In this document: positions 46,720 through 59,394 of the stretch, one piece after another
Layout of the letters: each line of letters begins with the position of its first letter
Position numbering within the stretch: position 1 is the first letter of the stretch
Origin: Lophius americanus
Taxonomy: Eukaryota; Chordata; Actinopteri; Lophiiformes; Lophiidae
DNA length: 64,000 nucleotides
Direction of reading: 5' to 3'
Assembly (NCBI GenBank): GCA_037951165.1
Contig: JBBDHG010000026.1
Span: 5,287,501-5,351,500 of the forward strand
Notes under the pieces: generated by a model
Databases searched by the model: none
The model's input: only the letters and a program-made list of their open reading frames with translations
What the model was told of the DNA's origin: nothing
Made by a program: the position numbers and the translations under genes

Positions 46720-49680
46720 AGAAGAAGACAACACCCACGTCTGTATAAGTCTTAAAAATAATGCTGTCTGTATACTGACCTATATTACGCAAAGAAGAAA
46801 ATCTGCTTAAATGCAAAGTCCTGTTGGTTCTTACACTCAAAGTCGAGGATAAGGTCAACCTCCCTACAACAGAGAAGGTCTATGATTACTTCTTCCTTGT
46901 TATTTTTTTGTTTATAAAGCGCGGCTCAACATAAACAGTATGTAAATTATCACATTAAATGCAGATGATGAGGTGCTAAGTTGCACCTCTTTGGCATGTT
47001 GAGTGCTTCGATGTTGTCTAAAATTGCATAGCGGAGAAGCATTATGCTATCGGAATGTTCAGTCTGAATAAACTGAACGTTTTGCAATATATATGTGTAA
47101 TATACAATATAATAAAATAAGAATCGCTTTATTGTGATACATATTCAATAGCATAGTCATTTGCGGAGTACAGCTTTGATAAACCTATACTACCACTTCC
47201 ATAAAACCACCATAGAAGGGAAGTGCCAATGCTAATTTGGTCACGACTGGATGCTGATGCTACATGTTCGTAGATGTAATAGAATTTACCATAGAATGTC
47301 CATCAGGCAAATGGCTTGGAATACATGACATTATTTGCGGGTATTACCGAGATATATTGAAGCTATAGATGTTTGCCACAGCAAAGTAAGGCTGCAGCTG
47401 CAAAAAGTAATCCCAAGTCTGTCTTACTACAGTTGCTGGAGGGGAAGATATGCGGGCATCCGTCAGAACTAAGTGGAAGTGACAGTGTGCAGAGAGGTCC
47501 TAATTACTGTCTCAATTGACTAATTGTCGTCTCTGAAGAATGTATTCCCACTGAGGTCCCAGGGAACTCCTTGGCAGCACTTCTCAAGACTTATAGGCCA
47601 CTGCTGACTTCAGCACACTGCTATGTTCAAAGGCAGGACTGAAGCACAGCCACAAGTGGCAAATACATTGAACTCAAAGCTGCCACGATTACATACTCAA
47701 ATGAGGCTCGCCTGGTCTACTGCATTCGCAGGGACAAATGTGTTTATAGTGCTGCTTCAAATTTTGAATGTGGACTTACTAAAAAACTGAGTGTGCCCTT
47801 CTTTATATTACCAAAATGTTAAAATGTCCTTAGCTACAGTCTTTGTGACATAATGAGCTGATGAAGTTAGACCATTGTTGGCTTCCTGGAGCCATTCAAA
47901 TTGTAGCAGAATGCAGTGGAGATGAGGCTTCAGCACAGGGCGACTGAACTGAATGAGTCTTCTCTTTCAGGGTCTTACCATTCAAAGTGCATCAGCTTCT
48001 CGTTTCCATGGTTTCCTTCCCTTTGCCAATGCTGTCCTTCAACCAGTCTGACTTTGAGAGAGAGTGAGCGAGGGAGGGGGAAAACCGAGAGAGAGAGAGA
48101 GAGAGAGAGAATGACAGAAGGCTTTTAGCGGTGGTTATCTCTCCTTTGCATAAAGTCCCGTTTGCATTACCCAGCACATGAATGGCATCTGAATAAACAC
48201 GGCAGCTACTCGTGTGTAAGCCTCCACGGGTTACAAGCGAGTGAGTGTGTATGAAGCAATCAAATTTTTGATCTCCTGCTAAAAAACATGCCACAAATTT
48301 GAACATCGATCGGAAAAGAGAACATCTCCCAAATGATATTCTCCTATTAATCAGTATAGCGTGGAGATTAACCATCATAATGAGATCATTTACCATTTCC
48401 ATCACCTCCTCTCATCTAAAGGGTTTATCCTGACTGACTGAAATGAAAAGTTAGTTAAGCTGTGACAACTAATTGGTTAAATAGATGCCATCAGACAATT
48501 ACAAAGCAGGGATACTTACAGAAGAGCCAAATGGAATATGTTGTCCCGGAATGCCCTCTGCTCAGGCATAGATATACAAAACTCTTTAGATTCACATTAG
48601 AGAATTAAGTTAGAATTATTTGTGGCAGCCTTAATTCTATTCCACAAATTAGATTTTGGGTACGTCGAGCCAAAAAGCAGCTGAGGACTCGGTGCAATAC
48701 CTCAGTATCGATGCAGGGGGCGCTGTGACTTCAAGACCGTCAGTCGATGTCTTCTCCCTGAGCTCAATAAGCATTCCTTTCATGCCGCGTGCGGCTCTGC
48801 TGAGTTACACAGAAACCCTGCTTTCTCCATAATTATGCTAATGGTCCAGATGGTAGCATGATGAGTGGCTTTCTCTTTGATATTCTGTCACACTGCGGAG
48901 TGCTCGTGCCCAGACCCGCGCAAGAACTGACACACAAGTCAGGACTCACACCTCTTGTGTCATTGATTCATGCTTTCTTTATCTGTGATATTTAATAGAT
49001 GCATTTTTTTTTAAATTGTTTTTATTTGCATGAGGATGAAGAACTGTGAGCTACCATAGAATCCCCTCCAACCTAAGAAAAAGTCCATCTATGATATGTG
49101 TCATAGGATATGCGGCTTGCTTCCTGGTGTTCGGCACCACTTACATCGATACTCCACAAACGGTTCTTTGACATTACATTGAAGCAAGTAGAAAAAATAA
49201 CCTAAATATAAGCTTTGAGGGTTCATTTATCTAGATAATACCAGAACTTCTCATTCCTCCTGCTTTGTTCTCCTCTGTCAGTCCGTGCCGCAGTCAGCGA
49301 GTGACATCACATCCCTTCCACATGTGTCGTAAATCTCCCTATTAATCACTCACAGCCGGCTTCCAACCAGGTAAGCCCCACGGTAAACTAGCCTTAGAGC
49401 CACTCAAATTGACCAATAAGAGACGGGACGCAGACATTTCCTCCCCATAAACACAAAAAAAAAAAACGTATTCTTGACACTAGACTAATATATATTGACT
49501 TGTTTACAGGTTTTTTCTCTCTTTATCAAAATGTCAACATAATAATTTTTCTCCCTTTCTTATATAAAATTTGCTGTGCCCAAAACACGAAAAAAAAAAA
49601 CATGAAAAGGTCTCATTAAACCACTTTTCTACATCAAACATTGAATTTAAGATATTAAACCTCCCTCTCATTAGCTTTAT
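46720..49680. other. No gene recognised
   Basis: Intergenic sequence with a (GA)n run at about 48086-48110. The 137-codon minus-strand ORF at 47992-48405 crosses that run and shows no domain. Confidence 0.4.
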
Positions 49681-49689
49681 GCTAGGTTA

Positions 49690-49925
49690 CGCACCCAAGG
49701 TCAAACAGATAAGATACGACTTTATTAATTCCAAGAAAAAATAACGGTGTTTCCAGCAGTTTTTAAAAGAATGGAAATAAATAATTACATAATAAACAAA
49801 ATATAAAAATTTGATTAAATATAAGTGAACTAAGGATACCGAAAGCATAATAACTAAAACAGCAGCATATAGTTGTCTGTGGATGATAACCATTAAAATA
49901 GTAAATATAATGAATTCTTTTTTTA
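49690..49925 (-). mobile_element. Antisense retroelement 3' end
   Basis: 'gatacgactttattaattcc' is the reverse complement of a GGAATTAATAAAGTCGTATC-type tail, as in the element ending near 44060. It continues with AT-rich 3' UTR-like sequence. Confidence 0.5.
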
Positions 49926-50779
49926 ACATGTGCTGTCCAGCTGCAGAATCAGATTCTGGCTAAATTATGGTACCAGGGAGGGTTACTGAAATTATATTTA
50001 ATATATATAATTTCTTATTTCAGTATTAAATCAAATAATGTTGATCATATTGAGGATATTATGATTATATGAAACACATAAATTAAATTTTTCATATGCC
50101 TGTACAGATGGTAAATTCTAATATCCGAGTATCGGTTAGTGCATGATGTTCATAACATGGTAATTACATATAATTACATTTCTGTAACCGCAAACCTTAC
50201 TTAAAATGAATATAACTGTGGCCACAGAAAATGAGGGCTGCTATGAGGTTTATACTGGGTTTATACAATATATGACATTCCAAAAATAATATTCATAACT
50301 ATGTTTCTTTACTGTAGAATGAGCTTCTTTTTTTTTCCTTTTCTTTTTTTTGAAAAGGTTATCCTAGTATATGATCTTTCTGTCAGAGAGGCAGAAGGTC
50401 CTTTTCCATGAAGGTTGTGCTGTCTTTGTGCAGTAGCCTAGCAAGGACAAACCAAACTCTATCTCTAGAGAGGGGTTTTCATACTTTTAGTTTGAAATGG
50501 CAGAAAGACAATGAAGCTATTCCTCTAAAGAACGAGCACACCAGCACCCTGCGACTATTCCTTTTTGGCTGAGTTGAATCCAACTGGGCGGACTGCACAT
50601 ACCGACCATTTTATGTCTCAACATTTTAGCAGTTGTGTGATCACGTTTTCCCTACTTTGCACTCAAGAGGTATTCTTTGGATTAACTTAATTTAATCCTA
50701 GAAATTATTTCCACATGAGTAAATTAGTTTCTTTCAACACTGAACAATCTTTCTAGCTCCAGCCTAACTTATTTTGGGT

Positions 50780-51050
50780 GGGAAAAACTTCATCTTCTTC
50801 TTCTTCTTCTTTGTCAGTCGGCGAATCACCTGTTTCCATCCTTGGTTACCAGTACCAGCACCCTGCAAGCTAACAGCACCAGTGACGGCATTTGTTAACC
50901 AGAGATCCAGAGAATCCAGATTGAAATCAGTTTTGTGTCCACATAATGATTTGGCGTAGGTTTTACGCCAGATGCCCTTCCTGACGTAATCCTCCACATT
51001 CAGCTGGGCTTGGGTCTTACACTAGAAGTACACGCATTTTTGACCCCTTC
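50780..51050. repeat. Interspersed repeat with (TTC)n head
   Basis: A TTC run (50790-50812) is followed by 'ggcgtaggttttacgccaga' and 'tgcccttcctgacgtaatcc', words repeated widely in teleost genomes. Family name not known to me. Confidence 0.5.
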
Positions 51051-52035
51051 TTGGCTAGGTCAGATAAACTCAATTTTATAGGTTTAAATTTACTCCTGCA
51101 AAATGAGTTGGACCTATTCCAAGTGAGTAGAATCTACCATGATAAATTATACTGACTGAACCTGACTTGACTGCAGCACATTAAGTTAGAGCAACATTAA
51201 TGCTTAAGACTGACAGAAACCCCATTTCAACAAGTGGAAATACTTTACACAATTCATTCAATGAGATATATTTGGAGAGTTTTATTGTTTAGTTCTGCAA
51301 AACACACTCACAAACCACACACCGCACAATCAAAAGTAAAACAAAAACTATTCACACTTGAGCTACAGCAGTGATGGCGTTCATTCCGGAATAGGGTGGA
51401 GCCAGCTCAGCCAGAAAACAGCTCCTCTCACATCCCAGATGGGATTAAATACCCTCTCGTGGCAGTTGAGCACCACAGCCTCTGCCTCCAACTGATGCAT
51501 CGGCCCATGAAGAGCTGCTCCTTGGGGGCGGACGCAGATAAGGTGCATGTAGTGTTAGATCAATAGCATGTAGGCCCACAGAAGAGCTGCAGATACCCAT
51601 CTTCTCATCATAAAGGACACTGCATCGTTTGAACTTGTTAATCAGATGGGCCTATTCACAATCTCCAGAGATACCATCCGTCACTCCCGCGTGAAATGGA
51701 ACCGGGAGTGGAACTTTTGTGTGCCACTCACACCTTCACACACACACTAGAACAGTGGTAATTCTGGAAGGCTTTCAAATCTACAGTGGGGTTATTTGCA
51801 TAGGTTAAATATTCCTACCCCTCCTCAGCTCCTGTCGATATTACGGATTTGCTGCGCCGCCAATTGTGATTCCTTTCATCCAACTCCTCCCACATTTCTG
51901 GGATGAGGCGTGAAATTGGTGAAAGCTTGATGCTTGTAATCCCTCAAAAGAGGATAAGAAAGGGAAGTTGACAAAACACAAAGTGGGCACACCGCTAGAG
52001 CGTAATCAAGAAAATAAAGAGTGGTGTCCTGCAGG
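51051..52035. other. No gene recognised
   Basis: Nothing supported. Upstream of the repeat tract that precedes the kainate receptor promoter. Confidence 0.4.
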
Positions 52036-52039
52036 CATG

Positions 52040-53690
52040 AGATCGTATCACTAGTGAGCAGAGGTCAGACCATTCTTGTGTGCAGAACAGCGGGCACATT
52101 GTTGTGGCACTAATTTTTTGAACCCGAATAACATTAAAGAACTTAGAGCGGGTGAAGCCAGGGTTCCTGAGTCTCTATCCGAGGTGCTGAACAGAGATCC
52201 TGTGTTAACCAGCCACAAACACGCTGTAGAAATATACGTTAAATGGAGGAAGCGGCCGCAACGGCATCTGTTAGGGAATCTTTGCGTCTGTAAACTGATC
52301 CATTTGCGGTGGCCTGATTCCAAGAATACATTGTAAAAAAAAAACTAAGAAAAAACTTGTAATGTAAATATCAAAATAAGTAAATGTCACTCAATAAAAA
52401 AGGCAGTTACTGTAATACTACGGGACATGATTGATTACTGCAATACTGTAAATACTGTTCTACAACATAGTATAAATGACTCCAGTGTTCTACAATACTT
52501 CATTTTATAATGTGACTTTGGACGGTACATTTAAGGTAACTTTGATGTTTTGCAAACTCCTAATTGTTAATAGATTGTTTTCTATGCCATGAGATCAATT
52601 ATTTTTCGGTTCTTAATTTTCTCACTGTGATTAACAGTGTGTGATTACTAATTGCAATTTTCTACTATCCAGTGGATTGACTTGAAGTATTCACTGTAAA
52701 GAAAGATACTGTAAATATCACAGCAAATAGCTGGCAGTCCGCCAAGTACGTTACTGTAAGTAAATTAAAGGTTATTCTCTTTATCTACAGTACGATACTT
52801 TACGTTTACAGTGATTCTCTACAAAATGTGATCAACTACTCTAATGTTCTACTGTACACAATTGTTTAGTGGGATATTCTACAGTTTTTTATTGATCATT
52901 GGGATTTTTTACTGTATATTGGTTGTTTATGCACAATGATCACTTACTACAAGGTTTTATAGGACAGTATATAACAGTATATAATTATTTACAGTGTTTT
53001 TCTGCTGTACTAGACCCCCCCACCCCCCCCCCCCCCCCCCCCCCACCCCACCCACCCCCCACCTGCAATTTTCCACACCGAGTGATCACTTTGTAAAAGT
53101 AAGTAACCGTTTACTGGGATTTTTATAGTGTTCTATTGAGTTTCGTCATTTACCGTTATTTTCAGCAGGTTATTCTTATTTTCTACAGTTTGTGTGATCA
53201 ATTATTGCAGTGTTCTACAGTGTATAATTGTTTAATAAACATTAGGAAATCCCAGTAGAGATTATTTTGATTTTCCACAGTACATCATATGTATTTTACT
53301 GGAAAGTTTTTACAGAACCTGAGATTGGATCACCAGTGTAGAGTGGTTGCTCTGTTTGAGCCCAAGGAGAGATTAGCCGACTCAGAGTATGTGAGGCCAT
53401 GTTTTCCAATTTTCTATCTGAGGTGCTGAGCTAAGATATTGTGTTATTGAGTTCAAACACACTGTAAAATATACAGTAAATGGAGGAAACAGTTGTTCCT
53501 CCTCACAAACTCTTTATAGGAGGTAGTAACTTTCAATTTCATCATCTTATAAAATGATCTACCAGAGAATCTTTGCCACTGTAAACTGAGCCTGATGCAT
53601 TTGAGTGATTAAAAGTACACACTGTACAAAAAAATACTGTTAATATCACAGTAATCAGCTGGCCGTTGTAGAAAAGTGAGTTAGAGTAAT
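52040..53690 (+). repeat. Old duplication of about 1.2 kb offset
   Basis: 52170-52400 aligns with 53405-53660: 'gaggtgctgaacagagatcc' against 'gaggtgctgagctaagatat', 'aaatggaggaa', 'gaatctttgc' and 'actgtaaatatcaca'-like ends occur in the same order. Copies are well diverged. A CG-containing patch (GCGGCCGC) is present only in the first copy. Confidence 0.6.
53014..53063. repeat. Poly-C run
   Basis: About 50 bp of C broken by single A residues. The overlapping ORF reads as poly-Pro and is not a gene. Confidence 0.9.
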
Positions 53691-53965
53691 ACTACAGGAC
53701 ATGACTGGTTATTGTGTTGTCGTATCACTAATACTAATGTTCTAGCTACAGTAAGTAGCATTTTATACATGGATTTTCTACAGTATGTGAGGAAAAACCC
53801 AGTATGCTTTTTCTACAGTACATGATTATTTACCGTGAGTTTCTAGAGTATATAAAAGGTTACTGAAATTTTTTTGCGGTATGTTAAAGTTTAGTATTCT
53901 TCTTCTCCTCGGATCACAGAACTCAATACAGTGTGAAGAAATCTACGGTTCACAACCGTTATGGG

Positions 53966-53967
<2 letters not shown>

Positions 53968-54019
<52 letters not shown>
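53968..54019. repeat. (AT)n microsatellite
   Basis: About 52 bp of alternating T and A. Confidence 0.95.
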
Positions 54020-54021
<2 letters not shown>

Positions 54022-54339
54022 GATATTCTACCAAAATACATAATTGTTTATTCCTATATTTACAGTAGGGGCTTATTACAAGGGTTTTCATTGTTACATT
54101 TTGGTTTTGTGCCATATTTGACCAGATTCTCTAGTTTTCTCTACTGTCAGATAGTAAATTGATTTTTGATTGATTTGTTTCGGTGTATAAACACAGTAAC
54201 CTACTTTGGATTTCACATTATTATAATTTTTTTTACAGTGTAGGAATTCAGTGTAAACTTACTGCTGCAGAGTGAACATGATAAATCTACTCCACATGGA
54301 GAAACCATAAGATGATATAAAGTTTACTACTCCTGCCTC

Positions 54340-54879
54340 CATTATTCCTCTCTCTCTCTCCTCCCTCTGTCTTTACCTCCCGCACTCCCCCTCTTTTCTC
54401 TCTCCCCCTCTTTTTTCTCTCCTGGTCTCTCTCCGCTGCGCGTTCACAGCACTAACCTTGGCTCGACGTCAGAGCCTGTGCAGCAGTGCAGTATAATGGG
54501 AGCGCACCAAACCCAGACCGCCTCATAAGGGGCTGCATATCGCTCCTGAATAGTCCGCCTGGCGCTCTCGAGCTCCTATCCAATCCTCTCCACTAGCTCA
54601 CCACCAGCCCACGCGTGGGCTCCCCCTCCTCCTGACTGGATCGACATGGATGTCCTGCCATCCCCCGACTCGGAGGATTGTTGTTTGTTGGCGCAGTGAA
54701 GTAGGAGCAGGGGAAGGAATCATGCCGGGACTGCTAATGGATTTAGGGAAAGCGCAAGTGACCATGCCGTGATCTGGCGTATCCCTGGCCGCCGTCACCC
54801 TGCCTTGCTCAACGACCGTAGAAGAACCCGCGCGCACCGGGTGGATTAAACCACTGTGCATTTTTTTTTTAGGAACAAC
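54340..54879 (+). promoter_or_regulatory. grik2: CpG-rich promoter and 5' UTR region of the kainate receptor gene
   Basis: A pyrimidine tract (54343-54432) is followed by about 600 bp with many CpGs, unlike the surrounding DNA. It holds a CRE-like CGACGTCA (about 54464), a GTATAATG, a 16-bp perfect palindrome AGCCCACGCGTGGGCT (54606-54621) whose halves contain the EGR-type core GCGTGGGC, and upstream ORFs at 54646-54699 and 54650-54772. A T-run ending in AG at 54871-54872 resembles a splice acceptor, so the coding exon could also be preceded by an intron. The transcription start cannot be placed from sequence alone. Confidence 0.55.
54646..54772 (+). other. Overlapping short upstream ORFs
   Basis: The ATG at 54646 opens 17 codons to TGA at 54697-54699. 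The ATG at 54650, in another frame, opens 40 codons to TGA at 54770-54772, with a second in-frame ATG at 54722. If this region is in the mRNA leader, they would be expected to reduce translation of the receptor. Confidence 0.4.
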
Positions 54880-55006
54880 ATGAAGATTACCTCCCATCAT
54901 CTGATGATAACCAGTCTCGTTTTCAGGTCCAACCTCAGGCTGATCCCGCTTCTGCTGCTGCTGGTTCTTGGTTACTCTCGCGGGATGCCACACGTTTTAA
55001 GATTCG
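54880..55006 (+). CDS. grik2: Kainate-type glutamate receptor, first coding exon (signal peptide)
   Basis: ATG at 54880 opens 42 codons ending in a GTAAGA donor at 55007. The peptide starts MKITSHH, has a Leu-rich hydrophobic core (IPLLLLLVLGYS) and ends MPHVLRF with one base of a Gly codon. Mammalian GRIK2 begins MKI, ends its first exon in GYSQGTTHVLRFG, and has VFR before the hydrophobic core, as here; GRIK1 differs more (QVLRIG). The product is a plasma-membrane ligand-gated cation channel at synapses; this exon gives only the signal peptide and the first residues of the amino-terminal domain. The next exon (expected to start GIFE) is not in the window. The name is by similarity from memory; a grik2 duplicate or another kainate subunit gene is possible. 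Confidence 0.8.
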
Positions 55007-58000
55007 GTAAGAGACTCTGTTTATGCTCACATCTGCATCCACGTCCAACAACACGGCATGCATCGACAGTCACACCGCATTCACTGCATGCACGAAGAAG
55101 ATTCACGCAGACCTGTCATTCCACGCTACTCCTGCGGTGTTTTTCCAATGAACAGTTTGGACTTTCGAATGAATCAATATGGAATCCAAATCCACATGTT
55201 ATTTTCTGGGGTGCCTCACACCGTGATGGGTGAATGATTTTTCTGCATGAGCCTTGGAAACTGTAACTCTCTGTAAGCGAGTCAGGGTATGCAACAGTTC
55301 ACAGATGAGGAAAGCCGACGAAACATGCCCACCACACTCTTTGTGCAGATCCAATAGAGGACACCATGGTGACACAGGTGTCAAGTTTACATTGAAATGC
55401 TCTGGGAAATTCTTTGTATCGTTTGATCCCTCAGGAAGTCTCATGGAAAGGTGTCAGAACACACAGCGAATCTCAGAGCTGGGGGACCTAAACAATATTA
55501 GGCAGGTGGTCTTAATGTAAGGTTTATGGGTGTAGTTTTTACTTCAAAGTCAACATAATAGACAAATATTCTGTAGAGATTATATTAAAGCAGAATGGTG
55601 GTAGGATTTCTATCGTGAATTTTAATGTATAGATCAACAAAATAATACCGTTAATTACTACGTAATTACATGTTTGGGATATATTATTATTTATAATTAT
55701 ATTATTATTTATAATATTGAAATAACCAAAAAAGAAATCATGGTAACACTGGTGGCTTAAGTCTTTTAAACGCTCTAGGAAGTCTCATCCATAGTTTTCT
55801 TCTTCTTCTTTTTTTACCTCATGAAGCTCCTGACAGCAGGTTTCATCTCGTTGTTTTTTGTTTTTTTACAATTAAGGAAATTCAGTTTATGATTTTAATG
55901 CTTTAGTATCATGTCCTTTTGTTACATATAAACCGATTTTTACCACATATTTTGAACAAATTGACAAGAAAGAAAAATCAAGTTGGAAAATATATTTCCA
56001 TGGTCTGAAACCTAATAAGTGGCGTTCAATCCAAATGAAATGCACACAAAGGAGGGGAATATGTGCGCCTGAACTGATTTATTTTTCAATACAGCGAGTA
56101 AAAGCCGTATGTAACATTTCTAATAAGGTGCAGCATTTCAAGGATAATGTCAGAAAAACGCTGCATGTAGTTTATTTTATGTCCTAAATGATGGGCTTGT
56201 GTCTTCATGGGTTAAACTGCTGTCACCCCTACATCTCCTCTGCATCAGATGTTTGCCTGTTAACACTGGAGCACGGATCAATCAATCTGATCTGTCACAA
56301 GGTCAAGTCGATGCACACTTTTCATCCTTAATCTCACTCATCTGCCTCCCAATAGAGGATTCCTGTTGTCCGACTGAGGCCTATTATTATTGATAAAATT
56401 GATACCACTGGTTGTCTATGGCTGGATTCACATTTGAGCTCAAAAAGAATCCTTCATGCTGATAATATTCAAGCAGTTCATTAGCCTCAAATTGATTATC
56501 CCCTCTCCTAGAAACATTTACAGCCTGATAAGAGACTGACGAAATGAATGCTTGTTATCAGACTTCCTAACAGTTGCCGTGCTGATTCATAACTTTAAAT
56601 CTACGCTGTTAACGCCTCTCTTCCTCCGTGAGCGTCACTAATAACTCACGGCCTCTTGTGGTTTCGTCTGCTGCGTAATTGGATCCATCTCAGGATGATT
56701 GCTGTGCCTCTGTTCAATGTACATATTGGATTGACAGTGGAGCGCCCCCCCACACTTCCACCCACCCACCCACCTCTGACAGTGTTGACGACATATCCCC
56801 ACGATCCCCAATTCCCCTGAGGGTTCTCTTTAAAAGTCAGGGCGCATCTGCAGGAGCTGCCGCTATGGCAACGGGATGTGCGTGTCTTCCTGCAGCATCC
56901 TCAGCCCGACGAGCAATTTCCCTTCTCACTTGTTGTCCGACAGAAGCCCGGCATCTTCTCAGTAATCCACAGGGGGTGTCAAAGTCCCTGCAAAGCTGCG
57001 TGACACCATAGTTTACCAAGAGTTCATTTAGGACAGAACTCAGTGGTAGACTGATTGATAATGAATAATTCTGGAAACGTTTAGCCCATGAGAACCTAGG
57101 TTCATGTGTCCTTATAGGGAAATCATGTGGGACATAGAAGAAAAACATGAAACACACTGTTGACATTATTTACTATTACTACTACTTTATCTATTATAGA
57201 TACAATCTACAAAACCGTTTTTGCAAAATGTGCGGATAAAGCCCAATAAGAAATAATCTGTAACCCAGGCAACATGACAATAAAAAAAAAAAAAGCTCTC
57301 TTAGTACAATGACTAATCTTTCTACGTACAACTACTCATAGTAAGAGATTCCAGATCCATACGGTGTAACAGTCCAGATCATACAGTTGCTTCATTGGAC
57401 CATCAGGCACAGACTAAATTTCTTGAAAAATGCTCTAGTTTTACGTATACTGTATGTTATATCAAGTCTTGTGTTTTTTTTTTGTTTCTTCTTTCATGAA
57501 TGACAATTCATGGATACAATTTACAACAAAATATCTGGGGTATGGTATTAGGTAGTGAGTCTTCCATTGACTCTTCTTTTTGCTTAGTGCATCATTGTGG
57601 TTTTTTAAAACCAAACCAAAAATACAAGAAAATAAAATAGTACAGTGTATCGCTCAAGACACAGCATATAACTACACCTTGCAGTGGTTATAATGCTATG
57701 GTTGATCAGTGCGTGTGTGTGACTGCACGGTGATTTATTGTAATTTTATATTCCGAACTTGCTGGTCTAATATGACACTTAATGTTGCTATAAGCAATGA
57801 AAAAACACACAACTACAGATATATTTTTTGATGAAGGCGAAGTTTTTGTTTGGTATTTCTGAAAAGTAAATTGACAGAACTGGATTCTTCCGGCACATTT
57901 CATGTTCAAAAATATGCAATACTGTGGGACTGAGTGCATGAATGGTCTGGAAACCCCTCTCCAAGGTACAGCCTTCACCTGAAAGATGATTTGATTTTGC

Positions 58001-59390
58001 AATATAAGATCATTTTTTGATTGTCCTGTACCTCGCCATGCCCAATATGTCGCCCAAGCTGAAATGTTGGCTCTGCAAGGTGATTGCCATCCGTGGAACG
58101 ACAGGCATAACATGATAAGTGGTGATACGTGTCACTGAGATCTTTAGCTCTAAGGTAAATCTTTGCTTTGCTGGTGTGCAGATGGCGCAGATAGGAGGCG
58201 AAAAAAGTCAGGGAACTGTCCCTGGTCCTGAACAGATGACAAATAAACCCCTTTTTCAGGACCACGGACAGAGACGGGGCTCAACGGAAGCTGCAGCTTT
58301 TGCCTGTAGCTGAACAGAAGTCAGAACCCTTCTGCAAAATGGTACTTTTTTTTATCTCCTCCAGTCTCAGTAGTATCATATGATCATCATCAGTATTTCA
58401 CATGGAGGATTTCTTTCACTTTAAAAATATAGACACTTATCTGACTGTATTTGCGTGCAAAGGAGATGATTCCAAAAGAAAATGATTAAGTGTGGGCACA
58501 AAAACTTAATTGAACGTCACTGTGTGCATTCGGAAGCGAGGAAAAATACAATATTGCCTTCAGAGACATGGTCGCGGCCATTGGTCCATTTCCTGTCTTG
58601 TTGGATGTGCTTGCTCAGCAGATAATCCCAGCTGCTCCTCCTGCAGCAGGAGGCTGGCTAAATGAGGAGGTCATCTCCCCTGGGTCCGTCTGTTCCTTTC
58701 CTACCTCGGGTCCCATTCTACCCAGACAGGCAGCTCACATTGTACAACCAGCGTTCTCCTGTCAGGCGGAGACCTTTACACACACATACAGGGAGAGCAA
58801 CACCCAAGCACAGTCAGCCCTTTGTATTCACAGCGGCTCGCCATGTAGAGCTAGAGCGACAAGTGTCAGAGGAAAGGAAAAACAAGAAATAAGTGTCTTT
58901 GCCACCAGCTGCAGGCAAACATGTTAAGCAAATTTCCTTACAGAATTGAATTATTGTGCTCGGTTTTGCTCATTTATGATTCTTACAGGCAATTCATTAA
59001 CTTTGGTACTGAAATGGTCCTGGTGCAGCACCTTCTAGTTGTAATAAAACACGTTTGAGACAGGATTCTCTCCTTAAAACTGGTTTACCCTCGCTTTTGG
59101 GATCTCTGAAAGATTCTGTAAACGGTCTCTGAAACCCAGAACAATTCATTTCCTCTTCACTTTGAACTATAAGCTATGGGCTAAAGATAGAAAATGTCCA
59201 CTTTGAGCTTGAAATAATGTAATTAGGAGAAACGGCTAAACCTTGTGGAACCCTCCCCCCAAAAAAGTCCCAAACATGTGCCTCTCAAGTTGGTTTATCC
59301 ACATTAGAAGTTGTTTAACCCCCTTTTTTATGATTATGTGTATTTTTCTGGACACATGCATTAATCCACATGTTGTTTTTCATTTTGGTA
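55007..59390 (+). other. Probable intron 1 of the kainate receptor gene, first part
   Basis: No exon was recognised. Open frames at 55254, 56679, 58568 and on the minus strand are short and have no family. GC-richer patches at 56580-57010 and 58560-58930 are candidates for conserved regulatory sequence but could not be tested. Confidence 0.45.
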
Positions 59391-59394
59391 TTTC

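Larger units (their letters stand above)
52350..54250. repeat. Tract rich in ACTGTAAA / TTCTACAGTA words
   Basis: Words such as 'ttctacagta', 'tactgtaaatatcacag' and 'ttactgtaa' recur every few tens of bases, in no fixed period. It looks like a diverged simple or satellite sequence and surrounds the duplication noted above. Confidence 0.55.

Noticed and set aside
47992..48405. 137-codon minus-strand ORF
   Set aside because: It crosses a (GA)n run (Ser-Leu repeats) and shows no domain or splice structure.
52899..53096. Proline-rich small protein
   Set aside because: The Pro run comes from a poly-C tract, and there is no other coding evidence.
53881..54162. Membrane-like ORFs on both strands
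   Set aside because: The Tyr-Ile repeats are products of the (AT)n microsatellite.
54598..54993. 131-codon minus-strand ORF
   Set aside because: It is the shadow of the CpG-rich leader and the receptor's first exon on the plus strand.
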